This document shows, piece by piece, positions 45,418 to 56,740 of a stretch of DNA of 64,000 nucleotides. Position numbers and translations under genes: made by a program. The first letter of the stretch is position 1; each line of letters starts with the position of its first letter. The stretch is taken from NCBI GenBank assembly GCA_020080175.1, contig JAGHQL010000037.1, positions 1 to 64,000 of the forward strand, given 5' to 3'. This stretch comes from Glutinoglossum americanum. Taxonomy: Eukaryota; Ascomycota; Geoglossomycetes; Geoglossales; Geoglossaceae. The notes below the pieces were generated by a model, which made no database searches, was not told the DNA's origin, and saw only the letters and a program-made list of their open reading frames with translations.

Positions 45418-46127
45418 TCAACTCTCTTCCTCTTCCGCCCCCTCCTCCACAGCCCTCGCTCTTAGAATCTTAACTTCCTCCACGGGCCTATCCGCTTCGC
45501 CTGTTCTCACGAGCCCCATCCGCTGCACGACTCTGAGGCCTGATTTCACGCGGCCAAAGATGGTATGTTTGCCATCTAGCCAGGGGGTTGGTACTAGAGT
45601 TATGAAAAACTAAGGTGAAGAGGGACAGGTGAGCAAGCTATGGGGTTGGCTAGGCTGGAGACACGCGGAGTGGAATGGCGGGGTTATATATACCTGACTA
45701 CCGTTTGTATTGGGTCCACTGTTCGCCATACTCAGGACACCAGCACCGGTATGCTTCAAGGAAGGATGAATCTCGTCCTCAAACTTCTCGCCGTAGATGG
45801 AACTCCCGCCACGGCCCGTACCGGTGGGATCACCGGTCTGGAGCATGAAGTTTGGGATTATGCGGTGGAAGAGGCAATCATTGTAGTAGCCGCGTTGGGC
45901 TAGTGTGCTAAAGTTTCGGCAGGTCTAGAAGTTTATGGTAGTTAGCGGGTTGGTTGCAGGTGGGCCTGTGGAATTGGAGGGTATGTACCTTTGGGGCGTG
46001 GTCGTTGTAAAGTTCCAGGGTGATGGATCCCTGAGTTCTAGTGTCAATTACTCAATACTGGATGTAGGGATCTGTGTGAACTGTTTGTACGGACCATAGT
46101 GGTGTCTAAGACTACGGATGTAGCCAT
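45418..46127 (-). CDS. PPIL1-type peptidyl-prolyl cis-trans isomerase (cyclophilin)
   Basis: Four exons (46127-46095, 46030-45989, 45924-45694, 45609-45418) give 165 aa, the length of PPIL1/Cyp1 single-domain cyclophilins. [20 protein letters not shown] starts the barrel. The active-site block [20 protein letters not shown], then GSQFFIT, then [12 protein letters not shown] carries the catalytic Arg and the Phe/Trp/His pocket. The acidic tail EEGAEEEES is short. PPIL1 orthologues ride in the spliceosome with Skip/Prp45. The first intron has an unusual GTCCGT donor and a CAG acceptor just before GGATCC. The gene is divergent from the signal peptide peptidase gene across 336 bp. Confidence 0.93.
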
Positions 46128-46463
46128 TGTGTGAAACCCCTTCGGCTTCTTTCGACAAAGAAGTGGAAAATTGGAGGAGACGTTCTGATGCAGGAGGTTT
46201 GGTCAGCCATTTCATATTGGGATAGTGTACGGAAAGGTGCATGAACCCATGTTGCAAGCGGCTCTGCGAATTTCTTCGCTGATTATTGAACACGTCTCAC
46301 GCCGAGTACGCTCGTGGGAGTGTGCGCGACCCTCGCCCCCGATTGATATCTCGCGCGTCCTTGAGCTGACTTAAAGGCAACGCCCCCGTCTCAGCTCTGT
46401 TTACCCTTTATTTCTCGCCTCCATCCCCTACACCGCTCTTGGGATACCTCTAACCTACCAACA
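46128..46463. promoter_or_regulatory. Divergent cyclophilin / SPP promoter region
   Basis: 336 bp between two divergent starts. The part next to the SPP start is pyrimidine-rich (46380-46455), as in many fungal leaders. No specific site was recognised. Confidence 0.4.
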
Positions 46464-48453
46464 ATGTCTGAACCCGGGCCACTCGTGGAGTTTCTGGATA
46501 AGATCGCCCACGGGTTCTGGGAAATCTCTCCAACCCTCCCCACTTATCTACATATTATCGCTGCGGCGCTTTTTCCTATTTACACAGGCGCCCATGCATC
46601 CCTCTCAAGGCCTGCCTCAGCCGCAGATCCGAAGAAGAGAAAGAAGGGTACGGGAGATGGGTCCTCTATGGGTGAGGAAGACGATACAGATGAAGATGAG
46701 AATCTGAATGCGAATTCAAGAATGGAGGGGTTATCCCCAATGGATGCTATTATGTTCCCATTGCTTGCCGGCATAACATTGGCTGGTCTCTACTTTCTGA
46801 TCAAGTGGATGGAGGACCCGGAACTGCTGAATAAACTCCTGACATGGTATTTTTCTGTGTTGGGGATATTCTCTGTTGGACGGCTGTTAGGCGACATCTT
46901 TGGTGTCTTGATATCGTTCGTCTTTCCTAGCCGGTGGAGCGACGGGCAAGCGGTGTGGCGTTTCAAGAACGCGAAGAAGAGAGCAGAGAGCCGTTTTCCT
47001 AGTCTTGGTGGCGGGCAATCGCCGAATGAGAACAAATTCTACCGAACCCATGCTTCTCCCTTCCCAGGGCTGTTTTCTTCTATCAGTCTCCCCTTGAAGG
47101 TTAATGATGCTTTCTGGACGGTCAGAATTTTCCTGACAGAAAAGTGGTCATTGCTGGCTCACAGTCGCGGGAAATTGGTCATGAAGTTGAAGTTTGGGAT
47201 GAATGACGTTGCTGGGCTAGTGATCGGGTTCCTTACCGTTGGGGCTTACAGCCTCATCAGTAAATCGTGGTGGTTAACGAACTTGATGGGATTTGGCTTC
47301 TCCTACGGGGCTTTACAGCTTATCTCTCCGACGACTTTCTGGACGGGGTCGCTGGTGTTGATGGCGCTATTTCTATACGATGTTTACTTCGTATTCTTCA
47401 CGTAAGTGGCCTATAAGCCTCGTGGGAGCCGGGGTTGGAGCTAATGGCTTGGTAAATAGACCATTGATGGTCACAGTGGCTAAGTCGCTAGACATACCTA
47501 TCAAACTCCTGTTTCCTCGCCCTGCGGACGGCGACTTGGAGCCATCATTAGCGATGTTGGGTCTTGGTGATATCGTTCTGCCGGGAATGATGATAGGGCT
47601 AGCTTTGAGATACGATCTCTACTTATTTTACCTACGGAAGCAGGTCAAGAAGACATCCCTTCCAGAAGAGGATACTGCTACTCTTAACTCGGATGAGGAC
47701 GGGGCTATTGCAACCTCGATCGAGATCGTCAAACCTAAGTATTTCTCCGCATATGGAGGTTGGGGAGAGCGATTCTGGACTCGCTCCCACCTCAACCACA
47801 CGGCCAGTAAACACGCTGAAGGCGGGCGGTTTCCAAAGATATATTTTTACAGTAGCGTGGTTGGCTATGTAATTGGCATGCTTACCACCCTCGGGGTTAT
47901 GCACTTTGCAGATCATGCCCAACCCGCGCTTTTGTACCTAGTGCCTGGCGTGTTGGGGGCTTTGTGGGGAACGGCTCTGGTTAGGGGAGAGGTTGGTCTA
48001 ATGTGGAATTTCTCAGAAGCTGAAGGGGACGATGAGATGGGCAAAACCAGTATCTTGTCGGTTGAAACCGCCACAAAACGGGCTGAGCGCGCTGCGACGA
48101 ATTTAACCAGAGGTGGTGCTGATGCAGAAGTCTCGGTAGAAGGGGAGAACAGACAATCAACCGGTTCGGCTTCGAGAAGTGGGGCTACTCGCTTGGAGAG
48201 AGATCGCGAAATATTCTCGTTATCCCTTACTGCGCCTCCTCTAAATCACCCTCCAGGACTAGCAAAAGCATCGCCTAAAGTCCCTACGTTAGAGGATGCA
48301 CTCCGTGAAGCATCAGAGCTCCAACTAGGAAGCTCAACCAGTGTGCCTATCTCGGCAGAGGATTTCTTGAGCCCGGGCATGCATCGGCGCACAAATGCAC
48401 CAAATATTCAGAAGAACGCCCAGCCAATAGAAAAAAGGAGAAGGGTTGTCTAG
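46464..48453 (+). CDS. Signal peptide peptidase (intramembrane aspartyl protease)
   Basis: Two exons (46464-47401, 47460-48453) encode 643 aa. About nine membrane segments are visible. The catalytic motifs are YD (FLYDVYFVFF, Asp306) and GLGD (LAMLGLGDIVLPG, Asp350), with the substrate-site PAL in QPALLYLVPG. This order defines SPP of the GxGD family. A Lys/Glu-rich cytosolic loop (about 50-90) and a long Ser/Glu-rich C-tail of about 150 aa are features of filamentous fungal members. The enzyme cuts remnant signal peptides and tail-anchored proteins in the ER; in Aspergillus, SppA also serves SREBP activation. The intron splits the Thr codon right after the first catalytic helix. Confidence 0.94.
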
Positions 48454-49202
48454 GCGGGCACTGGCGTTAGGTCCTTCCGGCAACGCACCATTTCCAAGTG
48501 TATAACAGTTTTGCATTGTCTGCGTGATGCATATCCGGCGCACAATTCAAGGGATGGTCAAGAGAGGATGGGGTTGGAGTTCGAGGGTCCCCAAGCAATA
48601 TAGGTGCTGGCGGGTGATTGTGGAATGATATACAATTTAATACCTAGTGGCTGCACTGCACCTAGTGTAACAAAACTATAGTGCAAGTGTTTGGGCAGAT
48701 ATATCCTATCTCCCTACCCTGTTTCGGCGAAATATTAGAACAGCAATTGCTGTGAACAAGCAGTAGAATGAGATGTGGATATTCCGAGAATTCTCATCGA
48801 AACCTACTGATAAGCAGTGGCCGTTAACACGCAAAATCGATCAAATACTGCTCGGGGTATTTAGTCGACCACAAAGATTCATAGTGCTAATGTGGTGATG
48901 TGCCGTCCATTACGAACCGCTGCCTTCAGATTGATATTTTCCAGAGCGGTAGATACTAGGACGGTCCCAAGTCAAAGATTTCATCTCCCGACCCCGAATG
49001 CCCCAAACAAATGGGGCACCTGTCCATATGAAATTGTATTGTTGAAGTCAATTCCCGTTTGTAGACGTGAAGTCGGTTGGTGAAGGGAAGAAAGACTGCG
49101 GGAGGTTTGGAGTTCATATTGTTTTTCTGATTATATAAGCTTGACATTTCGTTTTCACAGCTTCCGAACTCCATCTTGTTCTCCATCTACCAGAGCCAAC
49201 AA
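48454..49202. other. SPP-MRS6 intergenic region
   Basis: 749 bp of SPP 3' flank and MRS6 promoter. No gene is seen. A TATATAA element lies at 49132-49138. Confidence 0.5.
49132..49138 (+). promoter_or_regulatory. TATA-like element of MRS6
   Basis: TATATAA lies 65 bp before the MRS6 start codon. The spacing is plausible for a fungal TATA box, but the match is short. Confidence 0.35.
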
Positions 49203-51320
49203 ATGGAATCACTCAGCGAAACAACGTGGGATGTCTTAATCTCAGGCACTGGCCTACAACAGTCTCTTCTCGCATTGTGAGCCCCAAATTTATTCTGATA
49301 GAAATTAAGGAACATTTCTGACTGACGCAGTGGTTGAGGAAGAGCTCTATCCCGCTCGGGTAAAAAGGTGCTTCATGTTGACAAGAATGGCTTCTATGGA
49401 GGCCCGGATGCGGCATTTAGCTTACAAGAGGCGGAGGATTGGGTGAAGACTGTTGAGAATGGTAAGTTCGCAGAATTTGAACCCAAAACTCCCTTTTGCT
49501 GGTGTATCCCCGTCTCGTGATGCTGTCTTCAAGAGCACTACGGACTGATAACTGTGGACAGACACACTTACCTCGTCGTTATTTTGCAACGTCTCGATTA
49601 CTTCCACTCCTCAACCAGACCAAGCTACCAGGAGTAGTGATTCGGCAAGGCTAGCGGTTTCTCGTGCTTATTGTCTGTCTCTATCTCCTCAACTCCTATA
49701 CAGTCGCTCTGCCCTGCTGCCAATACTGGTTTCTTCGAAGGTCTTTCGGCAATTAGAATTTCAAGCCGTTGGCAGCTGGTGGATTTACAATCCACTGAAA
49801 GCGGTGCCGGCCGATGCTTCCTCGCCTATAGAACACTCTAATTCTAGTTCAGAAAGGACTGAAGAGGCCGAAGAACACCGGAGACGGGAGGAACGGCCGC
49901 CCAAAGATCGACGTGGCGAGCTGAGGAAGGTTCCCAATGGAAGAGAAGATATATTTAAGGACTCGACAATCGATCTTAAGTCCAAGCGGTCGCTTATGAA
50001 ATTTTTGAGATTCGTCGCCGACTACGAGAGCCAGCCTGATGTCTGGGAGTCTCAGGCATCCAGCTCCTTCTCTGAATTTTTAGCCTCTCGATTCAACCTT
50101 CCCCTCCCTTTACAAACCCCTTTACTGGCACTCACTATGACCCCTGATACTCCTGTCGAAACAACAACTGGCTTTGCGTTGCCAAGGATCGCAAGGCATC
50201 TCAGGTCAATCGGTGCCCTTGGGCCCGGCTTTGGCGCCATTATTCCCAAGTGGGGTGGCGGGGCGGAGATCTCACAGGTGGCATGTCGAGCCGGAGCTGT
50301 TGGCGGGGGGGTCTACATGTTGGGAAATAATGTTGAAGCCGTTAACCTAAAGACCGAGAACGAGACCCACACGAGCAAGAGAGACGGAGGCGAGAGTTGC
50401 GAAGGATTGGCGGAGGTCCAACTTCAAAATGGCGATAAGATCAAGACCAAGTGGATCGTTGGAAGCGATTACGACCTTCCAGCCCTAAAGGCTACGTCGG
50501 GTTTCGGGAAAGAGATCTCATCTACAAGATCCATTTCGGTCGTTTCGTCACCTTTGCCGTCTCTATTTCCCACCATCACCGAAGGTGCTCCCCTGGCAGC
50601 AGGGGCCATCGTCGTCTTCCCCCCTGGAAGCCTATCCACAGAAACAAAGGATGTTCCTGGCGAAATGCCTCCAGTCTACCTGGTAGCACACCCAAGTAAT
50701 ACTGGAGAATGTCCGGACGGTCAATGTGAGTCACCATTTTACTTCATATGGCCTACTAGAGGGCCAGCAGCCTCCTTACATGATGATTGAATTGTGAATA
50801 CTTATCTACATTGTCTGAACTCCATTGAAGATAACATACCTCTGACAGTCTGATTTGCTTATTTGAGTTATTTTATTGCTCTAAGATACGTTGACGTGAG
50901 AAAGGCTTTACTGACATTATATGTGTGCTGAAAGGTGTCCTCTATGCCTCGGTTTCTGCAGAAAGTAGTCGTGGCCATACACTACTGGACCAAGCCATTG
51001 AAAATCTTCTTGAAAGCGTGGATGACGAATCGACACCAAAGGTACTCTACCAGATTAGGTACACCCAAACTTCAGCTTCATCTTCGTCAGACAAGGTGCA
51101 AGAACCAGAGGCTCCACCTCCTGCCTCTAGCGCGCTTGAAAATGTCCTGCTCTTCCCACCACCGTCTCTGGATCTTGTATTCGACGATAGTATCCTTGAG
51201 CGTGTGAGGACGTTTTGGAGGATGATCGTTGGCGAAGGCGGGGACGAGGGAGATGAAGGAGAGTTTATGGTTTTCGAAGATAGGGAAGGACTTGGCGTGG
51301 ATTTGAGTGATGATGAGTGA
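49203..51320 (+). CDS. MRS6: Rab escort protein (Rab geranylgeranyl transferase component A)
   Basis: Four exons (49203-49276, 49343-49461, 49562-50725, 50935-51320) encode 580 aa. The N-terminus has the GDI/REP FAD-fold signature (WDVLISGTGLQQSLLALALS, then RSGKKVLHVDKNGFYGG). SRAYCLSLSPQLLYSRSALL and RQLEFQAVGSWWIYNP follow, which favour REP/Mrs6 over the better-conserved GDI. A charged insert at about 165-200 (Glu/Arg-rich) is typical of fungal Mrs6. The GAVGGGVYMLG segment marks the second nucleotide-fold part. The protein presents newly made Rab GTPases to the prenyl transferase. The first intron uses an AAG acceptor, required to keep frame. The third intron is 209 nt. Confidence 0.9.
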
Positions 51321-51615
51321 ATGTTTCTGTTTGGTGTGATTCGTGCATGGAAAATGGTTCATTGGGAATAGGTCATAGGTGATATTGATTCGGACTTGTA
51401 TTTTCTTCCTATTAGTGTAGCTAGGGATGCCAGACGTTGGGTCCCTTAACGGTCTGCGCACCATGGGTCCTTCAGGCATTGTCCCGAAAGAGGCCCTACT
51501 CATCTTAGGCTCTACAAAATAAGACATAAACTCCCATGGATATGCAAAGCTTCCCTTCAAAACGCCGTCCAATGTATAAACGTCTCCCGTCGAACTACTT
51601 TGTGGGACCCGTGAG

Positions 51616-52671
51616 TTACGCATTTCCCTTCAGGACATCTCTCCAGACCCTCCAGCGTTCAGTCGCCATCTCAACCACCTCTTTTATCTCCGCTTTCCCC
51701 GCCGACCCACCCCCCCGCTTCTCCAATCTGACAATCCTCGTCTTCACGCCTCCCCCTTCAGCCTCCTCACAATCCACAACCACCGTAACGCTCTCCCTGC
51801 ACAGCCCCTCCTCAAACGCATCTGGATCCGCCAATATCCACTTCCCCGCCCCGTCACCCCCCACACTGCCCCGCTCCTGCGCAGAGTAAACCGCAAACGT
51901 AGACGCAACAGGCCACCTCCGCATCCTCAGCCTCTTCGCGTTCGCGACCAAGTCGTCGCACAGGACGCAGGCCAGGTCCGGGTCCCAGTACGCGAGCGGG
52001 AGCCTCGTGTCCTTGAGCGCGAGGAGGAGCGACGCCCAGGCCGCGTCGAAGGGGTTCCCGTCCAGCGAGATGAACAGGATGTCGATGTAGAGCGTCCACC
52101 ACGCCTTGACCTCCTCCGCCCCACCGCCTTCCCCGGCGTCGTCGGCGGGCGGGGACACGTACATGATCCGCAGCTCGTCGGCGCCGATCAGGTTCGTGGC
52201 GTAGAGCAGCGATTGGAGGCGCGCGGCCAGCGTCTGAGCTAGAGGCGACGGTGGCTGTCCCGGCAGGTGGGCGGGCGAGCACCCGGTGCTCAGCTCGACG
52301 TTCGGCACCAGGAGGCCTAGGGCTTGGATCTCGGTGTCGTCGTCGCTCCCCCCGCATGTGTAGGCGCATCCGACGTTGCTGGCCGGGAGGATCTCGGCGC
52401 GGATCCCGCACACGACGGCCGTGTCGCCCAGGCGGACTACGGAGCTGCCGGAGGCGTGGGTTAGGGAGCCGGTGTGGAGGTTTGGGGGGCGGAATTGCGT
52501 GGGGAGGCGGCCGTTGGGGCGGTGTGGAGGGGTCGTGTTGGCGCTGGGTGGGGTTGGGGGTTGGAGGTGGGCGAGGAGGAAGGGGTGAGGGGAGAGCTTG
52601 GCGAAGGTTGCTCGGGGAAAGGAGAGGGAGGGTGGAGAGATTGCTGGGCTTGGAGGTTTGGAGGCTGCCAT
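51616..52671 (-). CDS. RRP43: Exosome complex subunit Rrp43 (RNase PH fold)
   Basis: An intronless frame of 351 aa. SFPRATFAKLSPHPFLLAHL, then RPNGRLPTQFRPPNLHTGSL, then SSVVRLGDTAVVCGIRAEIL are typical of Rrp43/EXOSC8. Catalytic RNase PH residues are not expected, since eukaryotic ring subunits are inactive. It has a Pro-rich insert at 37-50 and a Gly-rich acidic loop at about 175-190. Rrp43 is one of six ring subunits of the RNA exosome in nucleus and cytoplasm. The coding region is markedly GC-rich (third positions), unlike the neighbours, which leaves long open frames on the other strand. It shares a 213-bp promoter with URA5. Confidence 0.92.
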   Translation of the reverse strand: MAASKPPSPAISPPSLSFPRATFAKLSPHPFLLAHLQPPTPPSANTTPPHRPNGRLPTQFRPPNLHTGSLTHASGSSVVRLGDTAVVCGIRAEILPASNVGCAYTCGGSDDDTEIQALGLLVPNVELSTGCSPAHLPGQPPSPLAQTLAARLQSLLYATNLIGADELRIMYVSPPADDAGEGGGAEEVKAWWTLYIDILFISLDGNPFDAAWASLLLALKDTRLPLAYWDPDLACVLCDDLVANAKRLRMRRWPVASTFAVYSAQERGSVGGDGAGKWILADPDAFEEGLCRESVTVVVDCEEAEGGGVKTRIVRLEKRGGGSAGKAEIKEVVEMATERWRVWRDVLKGNA

Positions 52672-52884
52672 CGTGGAGTATTTGCACTCTTTGTTTTGTG
52701 GTGGCCGGCGCGGAGGTCGATGTGGTTGTTGATTGATGGTTTTGTATCATTCATTGAATTTTCCGAGGCGGAAAAAGGTTTACCCATTTAATCCCACTCA
52801 ATCACGTGCGCTGGCGGGTGCTGCTTGGAACGCCGCACAAATTTCTTACGGTTTACCCTTCACAATCGGACTCGAGCTGCTACG
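52672..52884. promoter_or_regulatory. Bidirectional RRP43-URA5 promoter with CACGTG
   Basis: A 213-bp spacer between divergent starts. A palindromic CACGTG E-box at 52803-52808 sits 82 bp before the URA5 ATG and 132 bp before the RRP43 ATG, so it could serve both. CACGTG sites are known in fungal ribosome-biogenesis and phosphate genes; its function here is inference. Confidence 0.45.
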
Positions 52885-53863
52885 ATGGCTGCTTCGACCC
52901 AACCTACCATCTCCACCATACCTGCCTACAAAATCGCGTTCCTCCAGTCTTGCCTCTCCGCCAACGTCCTTACCTTCGGTACCTACACCCTCAAATCCGG
53001 CCGACGTACGTACCCCGTTTCCTACAAGCCCCAATTTCACTCCGGCCCTCGTATCTATCTATACCCATGATTGCTGATGTCCCTACCCCCTAGAATCCCC
53101 CTACTTCTTCAACGCCGGCTCCTTCCACACCTCCACCCTCCTCTCCACCATCTCTACCGCCTACGCCCATACTATCATCTCCTTCCTCGCTTCCCATCCT
53201 TCCATCCCAAAACCGGACATCCTCTTCGGGTAAGAATTCTCTACATTTGTCTCCCCTTCGGCGGAGTCGTGGCGCATGTTTTCGGGAGCAGAAACTTCTA
53301 CTGTTCCTGAAGCATTGCTCATGACTCAAACATTTTTATATTCCAGAGAGATCGCTGACTAGAAAACTTGGAGCCCGGCCTATAAAGGGATTGCCCCCAC
53401 TTGCTCGACATTACTCGAACTCTACCGCCTTGACCCCCAAACCTGGTCGTCCGTCTCCTACAGCTTCAACCGCAAAGAAGTCAAAGACCATGGTGAAGGC
53501 GGGGGTATCGTAGGTGCCTCGTTGAAAGGAAAGAATGTGCTAGTCATAGATGATGTGATCACAGCGGGCACCGCTATGAGGGAGACGATAAAACTAGTGG
53601 CTAAGGAGGGGGGGAAGGTGGTGGGGTTTGTAATTGCGCTAGATCGGGTAGAGAAAATGCCCGGGCCAAGGGAGAAGGAGGAGGGGATAGACGATGGGGA
53701 GCCGAGAATGAGTGCTATTGGGCAGATTAAACAGGAGTTTGGAGTGCAAGCGACGAGCATTGTAACATTGGACGATCTGATTGCCATGTTAAGGAGCAAG
53801 GGGGGTGAGGGGGATATAGAGAGGTTAGAGGAATATAGGAGGAGATACATGGCTAGCGATTGA
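52885..53863 (+). CDS. URA5: Orotate phosphoribosyltransferase
   Basis: Three exons (52885-53005, 53094-53229, 53374-53863) encode 248 aa. Family landmarks: LTFGTYTLKSGRQSPYFFNA, DILFGPAYKG, FNRKEVKDHGEGG, and the PRPP-binding motif VLVIDDVITAGTAM. The enzyme joins orotate to PRPP to make OMP in pyrimidine synthesis in the cytosol. Oddity: after PAYKG the usual IPLA reads IAPTC, a change in a very conserved loop. The third exon begins after an unusual GAG acceptor with a CTGAC branch site 20 nt before. Inserts of about 15 aa (GPREKEEGIDDGE) lie between the barrel strands. Shares a promoter with RRP43. Confidence 0.9.
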
Positions 53864-54957
53864 AGGTTAAAAACGGTCTGACCGGTGGAACATCAATACG
53901 AGGACATTGGTGTCGCAGATTTCTGCTGGACCTTGAGCTCCGCGCTTCATCATGTGAAGATTATCCGATCTTAGAGCCCCTAAAAGGTCAAGCTAATAGC
54001 GTTCCGAAATCCGCTTAGACACGAACAGTAGGATCGAAATTATAGGGGACCTCCAACTGGCCTAAGGAAAAGGATAGCTGTTCCGCCACTTAACTGAGTT
54101 TGTTATCGTCCACCGTAAGTAGGGATGGATGCATCACCAAAGCACTTCTGATGTCCCTGGGAGGACGTTACTATGGCCGTGTCAACTCCCCAGGTGTCCC
54201 GGCACGGACACGACATGAGCCTGGGGACGCGGTTATAATAACGACATGCAATGTCGTTTAGGAGATCCGCGTTGGCTACCGTCGAGACTTTGTGGCCCAT
54301 CAATATGCCAACGGGGTTGCAGCGTTCCAGAGGGGGTGGTTGTTTTGCCAGGCAATTGGCTTTTGATCGATTGCGGCCAGTAAACATTTAGTCCTGCTTT
54401 GTCTATGGGATCCAGCGAGCGATCTCACTGAAGAATCAAATTCACCCTTTCCCCGTTCGAGTTGCAGCAATTCCGTCGAATGGTAAGCTTATCACAGTGA
54501 GCGTTGACGGGACCAATGCTTCCTCCATAAGCCGCGTCCAATAGGGAAACTTTCCAGCTAGGAGGGAGATATGCTTTGTTTTGCTGGGAACCAGCATGGC
54601 GAAGGGCACAGCGCCGGCGGATACGTCGCCTGCGGGTAGAATATGGGGACCGCTGATCTGGAGCATGGTTGCCGCCTCCTATCTGATGTTCTGAGTCAAA
54701 TTTAACTATCTCCCCTCATAATTACGATAAAAAAACTCGCGATTCGCCTCTATGGACAATTTGAGAATTGTGTTTTCTGAATCGTGCTGAATTGGCTGTT
54801 AGATGGAATATATGTTGAAAATTCCTGTGGTATAAGTAGAGATTTGTGGGTTGCTTAGTGTGATGTCGCTAGCTTGGCATCTGAGGACACTAATGTAAAC
54901 AATACTGTCAGCATAAGAACGCCTGCGTGACTCCTACAATGCCCACGATTGCTTAGT
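53864..54957. other. 1.1-kb intergenic region with unresolved minus-strand ORFs
   Basis: URA5 3' flank and promoter of the next gene. The region 54103-54666 holds the minus-strand frames described separately. 54670-54900 is AT-richer and holds nothing recognisable. Confidence 0.4.
54103..54666 (-). other. Possible small gene, unresolved
   Basis: Two minus-strand frames follow one another: 54666-54442 (74 aa, MLQISGPHILPAGDVSAGAV start, then KHISLLAGKFPYWTRLMEEA) and 54387-54103 (94 aa). A GT donor after GGAAAGG (54422 region) and AG acceptors near 54395 could join them. The composition is protein-like, but I recognise no family and the splice choice is open. It may be chance. Confidence 0.2.
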
Positions 54958-56740
54958 ATGTTCATTCCCCGCCAGCTTCAACGCCGGGCTTCGACTATTA
55001 GAGCGGTTGTAGCTCAGCCTGACGAACGCCAGCGTCCCTCAAAACGACAACGTTTGGATGATACGTCAAGGTCTTCCGTCTTGAAGACGGCAGCATCTAC
55101 TGCGGTTGCTGGTGCTGAACGCAAGATCTACTATGAAGAAATCCTTTGCGGGCTCGAGCTACTGTTGTCGGACTATGCCTATACTCGGCCGGAAAGCAAA
55201 AAATGGCTCGTGGAGCGGGAGAGGCTGGTTGGGGAGGAAGGAGGATGTATGGTGCTTCCCGCACTTGTGGATTGACTTTAAAAGATGAACTGGGCGAGCG
55301 TGCCAACAATTGACTATTCATAGGCATTCACCTTTCCGCATTCCTAGATTCTCCAGTGTTTGCCAGGTGTAGCCCACCGGTGACACAGACGGCCCTTCAA
55401 AAAGCTTTAGAGCTTTGCAGGTCAGAGATGTTGGAAGTGGGTTTCCTTATCATATATATAGCAACCGTTGAATAGCTTCGACTAACTCTAGTTGCCCGTC
55501 TTTACTACAGCTTAGTCTTGATCGCTACCATGTGCGTCGCGTGCACGCATCTCAATCTGCGGAATCTTCCGTTGATTGGGATGCTCAATCGATCTACGTG
55601 GTAAGTCGCGCGCTGGTTATGGCCAATACAGAGCATACTATGTTAACGGTAGCATATTCCATAGGAACCCCACCTGTCCTCCTTGGCTCTTTCCCCGCCG
55701 AAACTCATTCACCATCTGCTCTCTTATCATGGCACACCACGCTCCATGTTTCCCGCGCAGCACGTCTATGTTGGCAAGCGCCCTTCGTATGCGTTTCTCA
55801 CTTTCTCAGCATCTGTCCTTGGGGTGGAGGCGCGCTGTTGGCCGGCCGACTGGGTTGTTCTTACAAAGTACCCATACACTCCCCATACCTTACTCCTGGT
55901 CCACTACTAAGGATCACGCTGATAAATGAGTATAGGGCTGAGTGGAAAAAGCGGGATTTGGAGTACCAAGCTCTTCGAATGGCGGAATCTAGGCCTCCAT
56001 ACTACTCGATAGGCAACAGAACCGGTCGTCAACAGCATCTAACGGCTCCCACGGGCCCTAGCCAAACCAAAACTCAGTCTTTGCTTACAAAGCGAGACTA
56101 CCCTACAGGCCTTTTAGTCTATATCACTAATCTCCACCCCTCCGCAACAAAAGCCTCGATTGTTGCTCTCGTTGGTCGTAACGTCGATGAGCACTTTAGG
56201 GAATTGTGTGAGGTCCAGGGGGAAAAAGGGACAACCTCAGAAACCCCACAGGCACTTTCTACTCTCTCCAATTCAAGCCCTACGTCAGAGACTACTAGCC
56301 TCAGTATCATGTATATGGATTACACCCCGGGGACTACTACAGCTACGATCCGCCTTTCTTCCGCTGCTGACGCCGACAAAGTAATTACCACTCTTGCCGC
56401 ACGTCGCATTTTCCATACCGCAAAAGATAGTTGTCGTTACAACGTCCGTGACAATGACACTAATGGCGAACAAGGCAATGCGGTTAAGGCGGAGTTGGTT
56501 ACGGGGATGAGAGAGAGAATTTATTGGGAGGAGCAAGTTTGGAAAGGTAAGCGTGGAAAGAAAGCTAAAAAGAAGAATGACTGGGGTATAGGTCAAGGAG
56601 GGCTTGTGTATGACGACGATGACATTAGTGTCCAAGGTGGGATTCCGGAAGAGGGGGCAAAATTGGTGTTCGGAAAGGACCCTGAGAACCCAAATTTTCG
56701 AGCAAAGAATACTGGGAAGCACATCAAATTTCAGGACTAG
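54958..56740 (+). CDS. LARP7/Pof8-like xRRM protein
   Basis: Five exons (54958-55246, 55324-55436, 55511-55600, 55665-55867, 55936-56740) join in phase to 499 aa. The N-terminal half (YYEEILCGLELLLSDYAYTR, then HLSAFLDSPVFARC, QTALQKALELC) resembles a diverged La-motif region. The C-terminal RRM-like fold starts at GLLVYITNLHPSATKASIVA (about 290), carries TTTATIRLSSAADADKVITT, and ends with ERIYWEEQVWKGKRGKKAKK (about 425), the helix and basic tail of an extended xRRM. Fission yeast Pof8 and ciliate p65 of this kind bind and fold telomerase RNA; LARP7 binds 7SK. The family call is from memory of the pattern, so the role in telomerase is inference. The first intron donor is GTATGG. Confidence 0.6.

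Noticed and set aside
51854-52750. Long Pro/Arg-rich open frames overlapping RRP43 on both strands
   Set aside because: They follow from the high GC of the RRP43 coding region. The RRP43 frame itself has clear family motifs; the others are low-complexity Arg/Pro strings.
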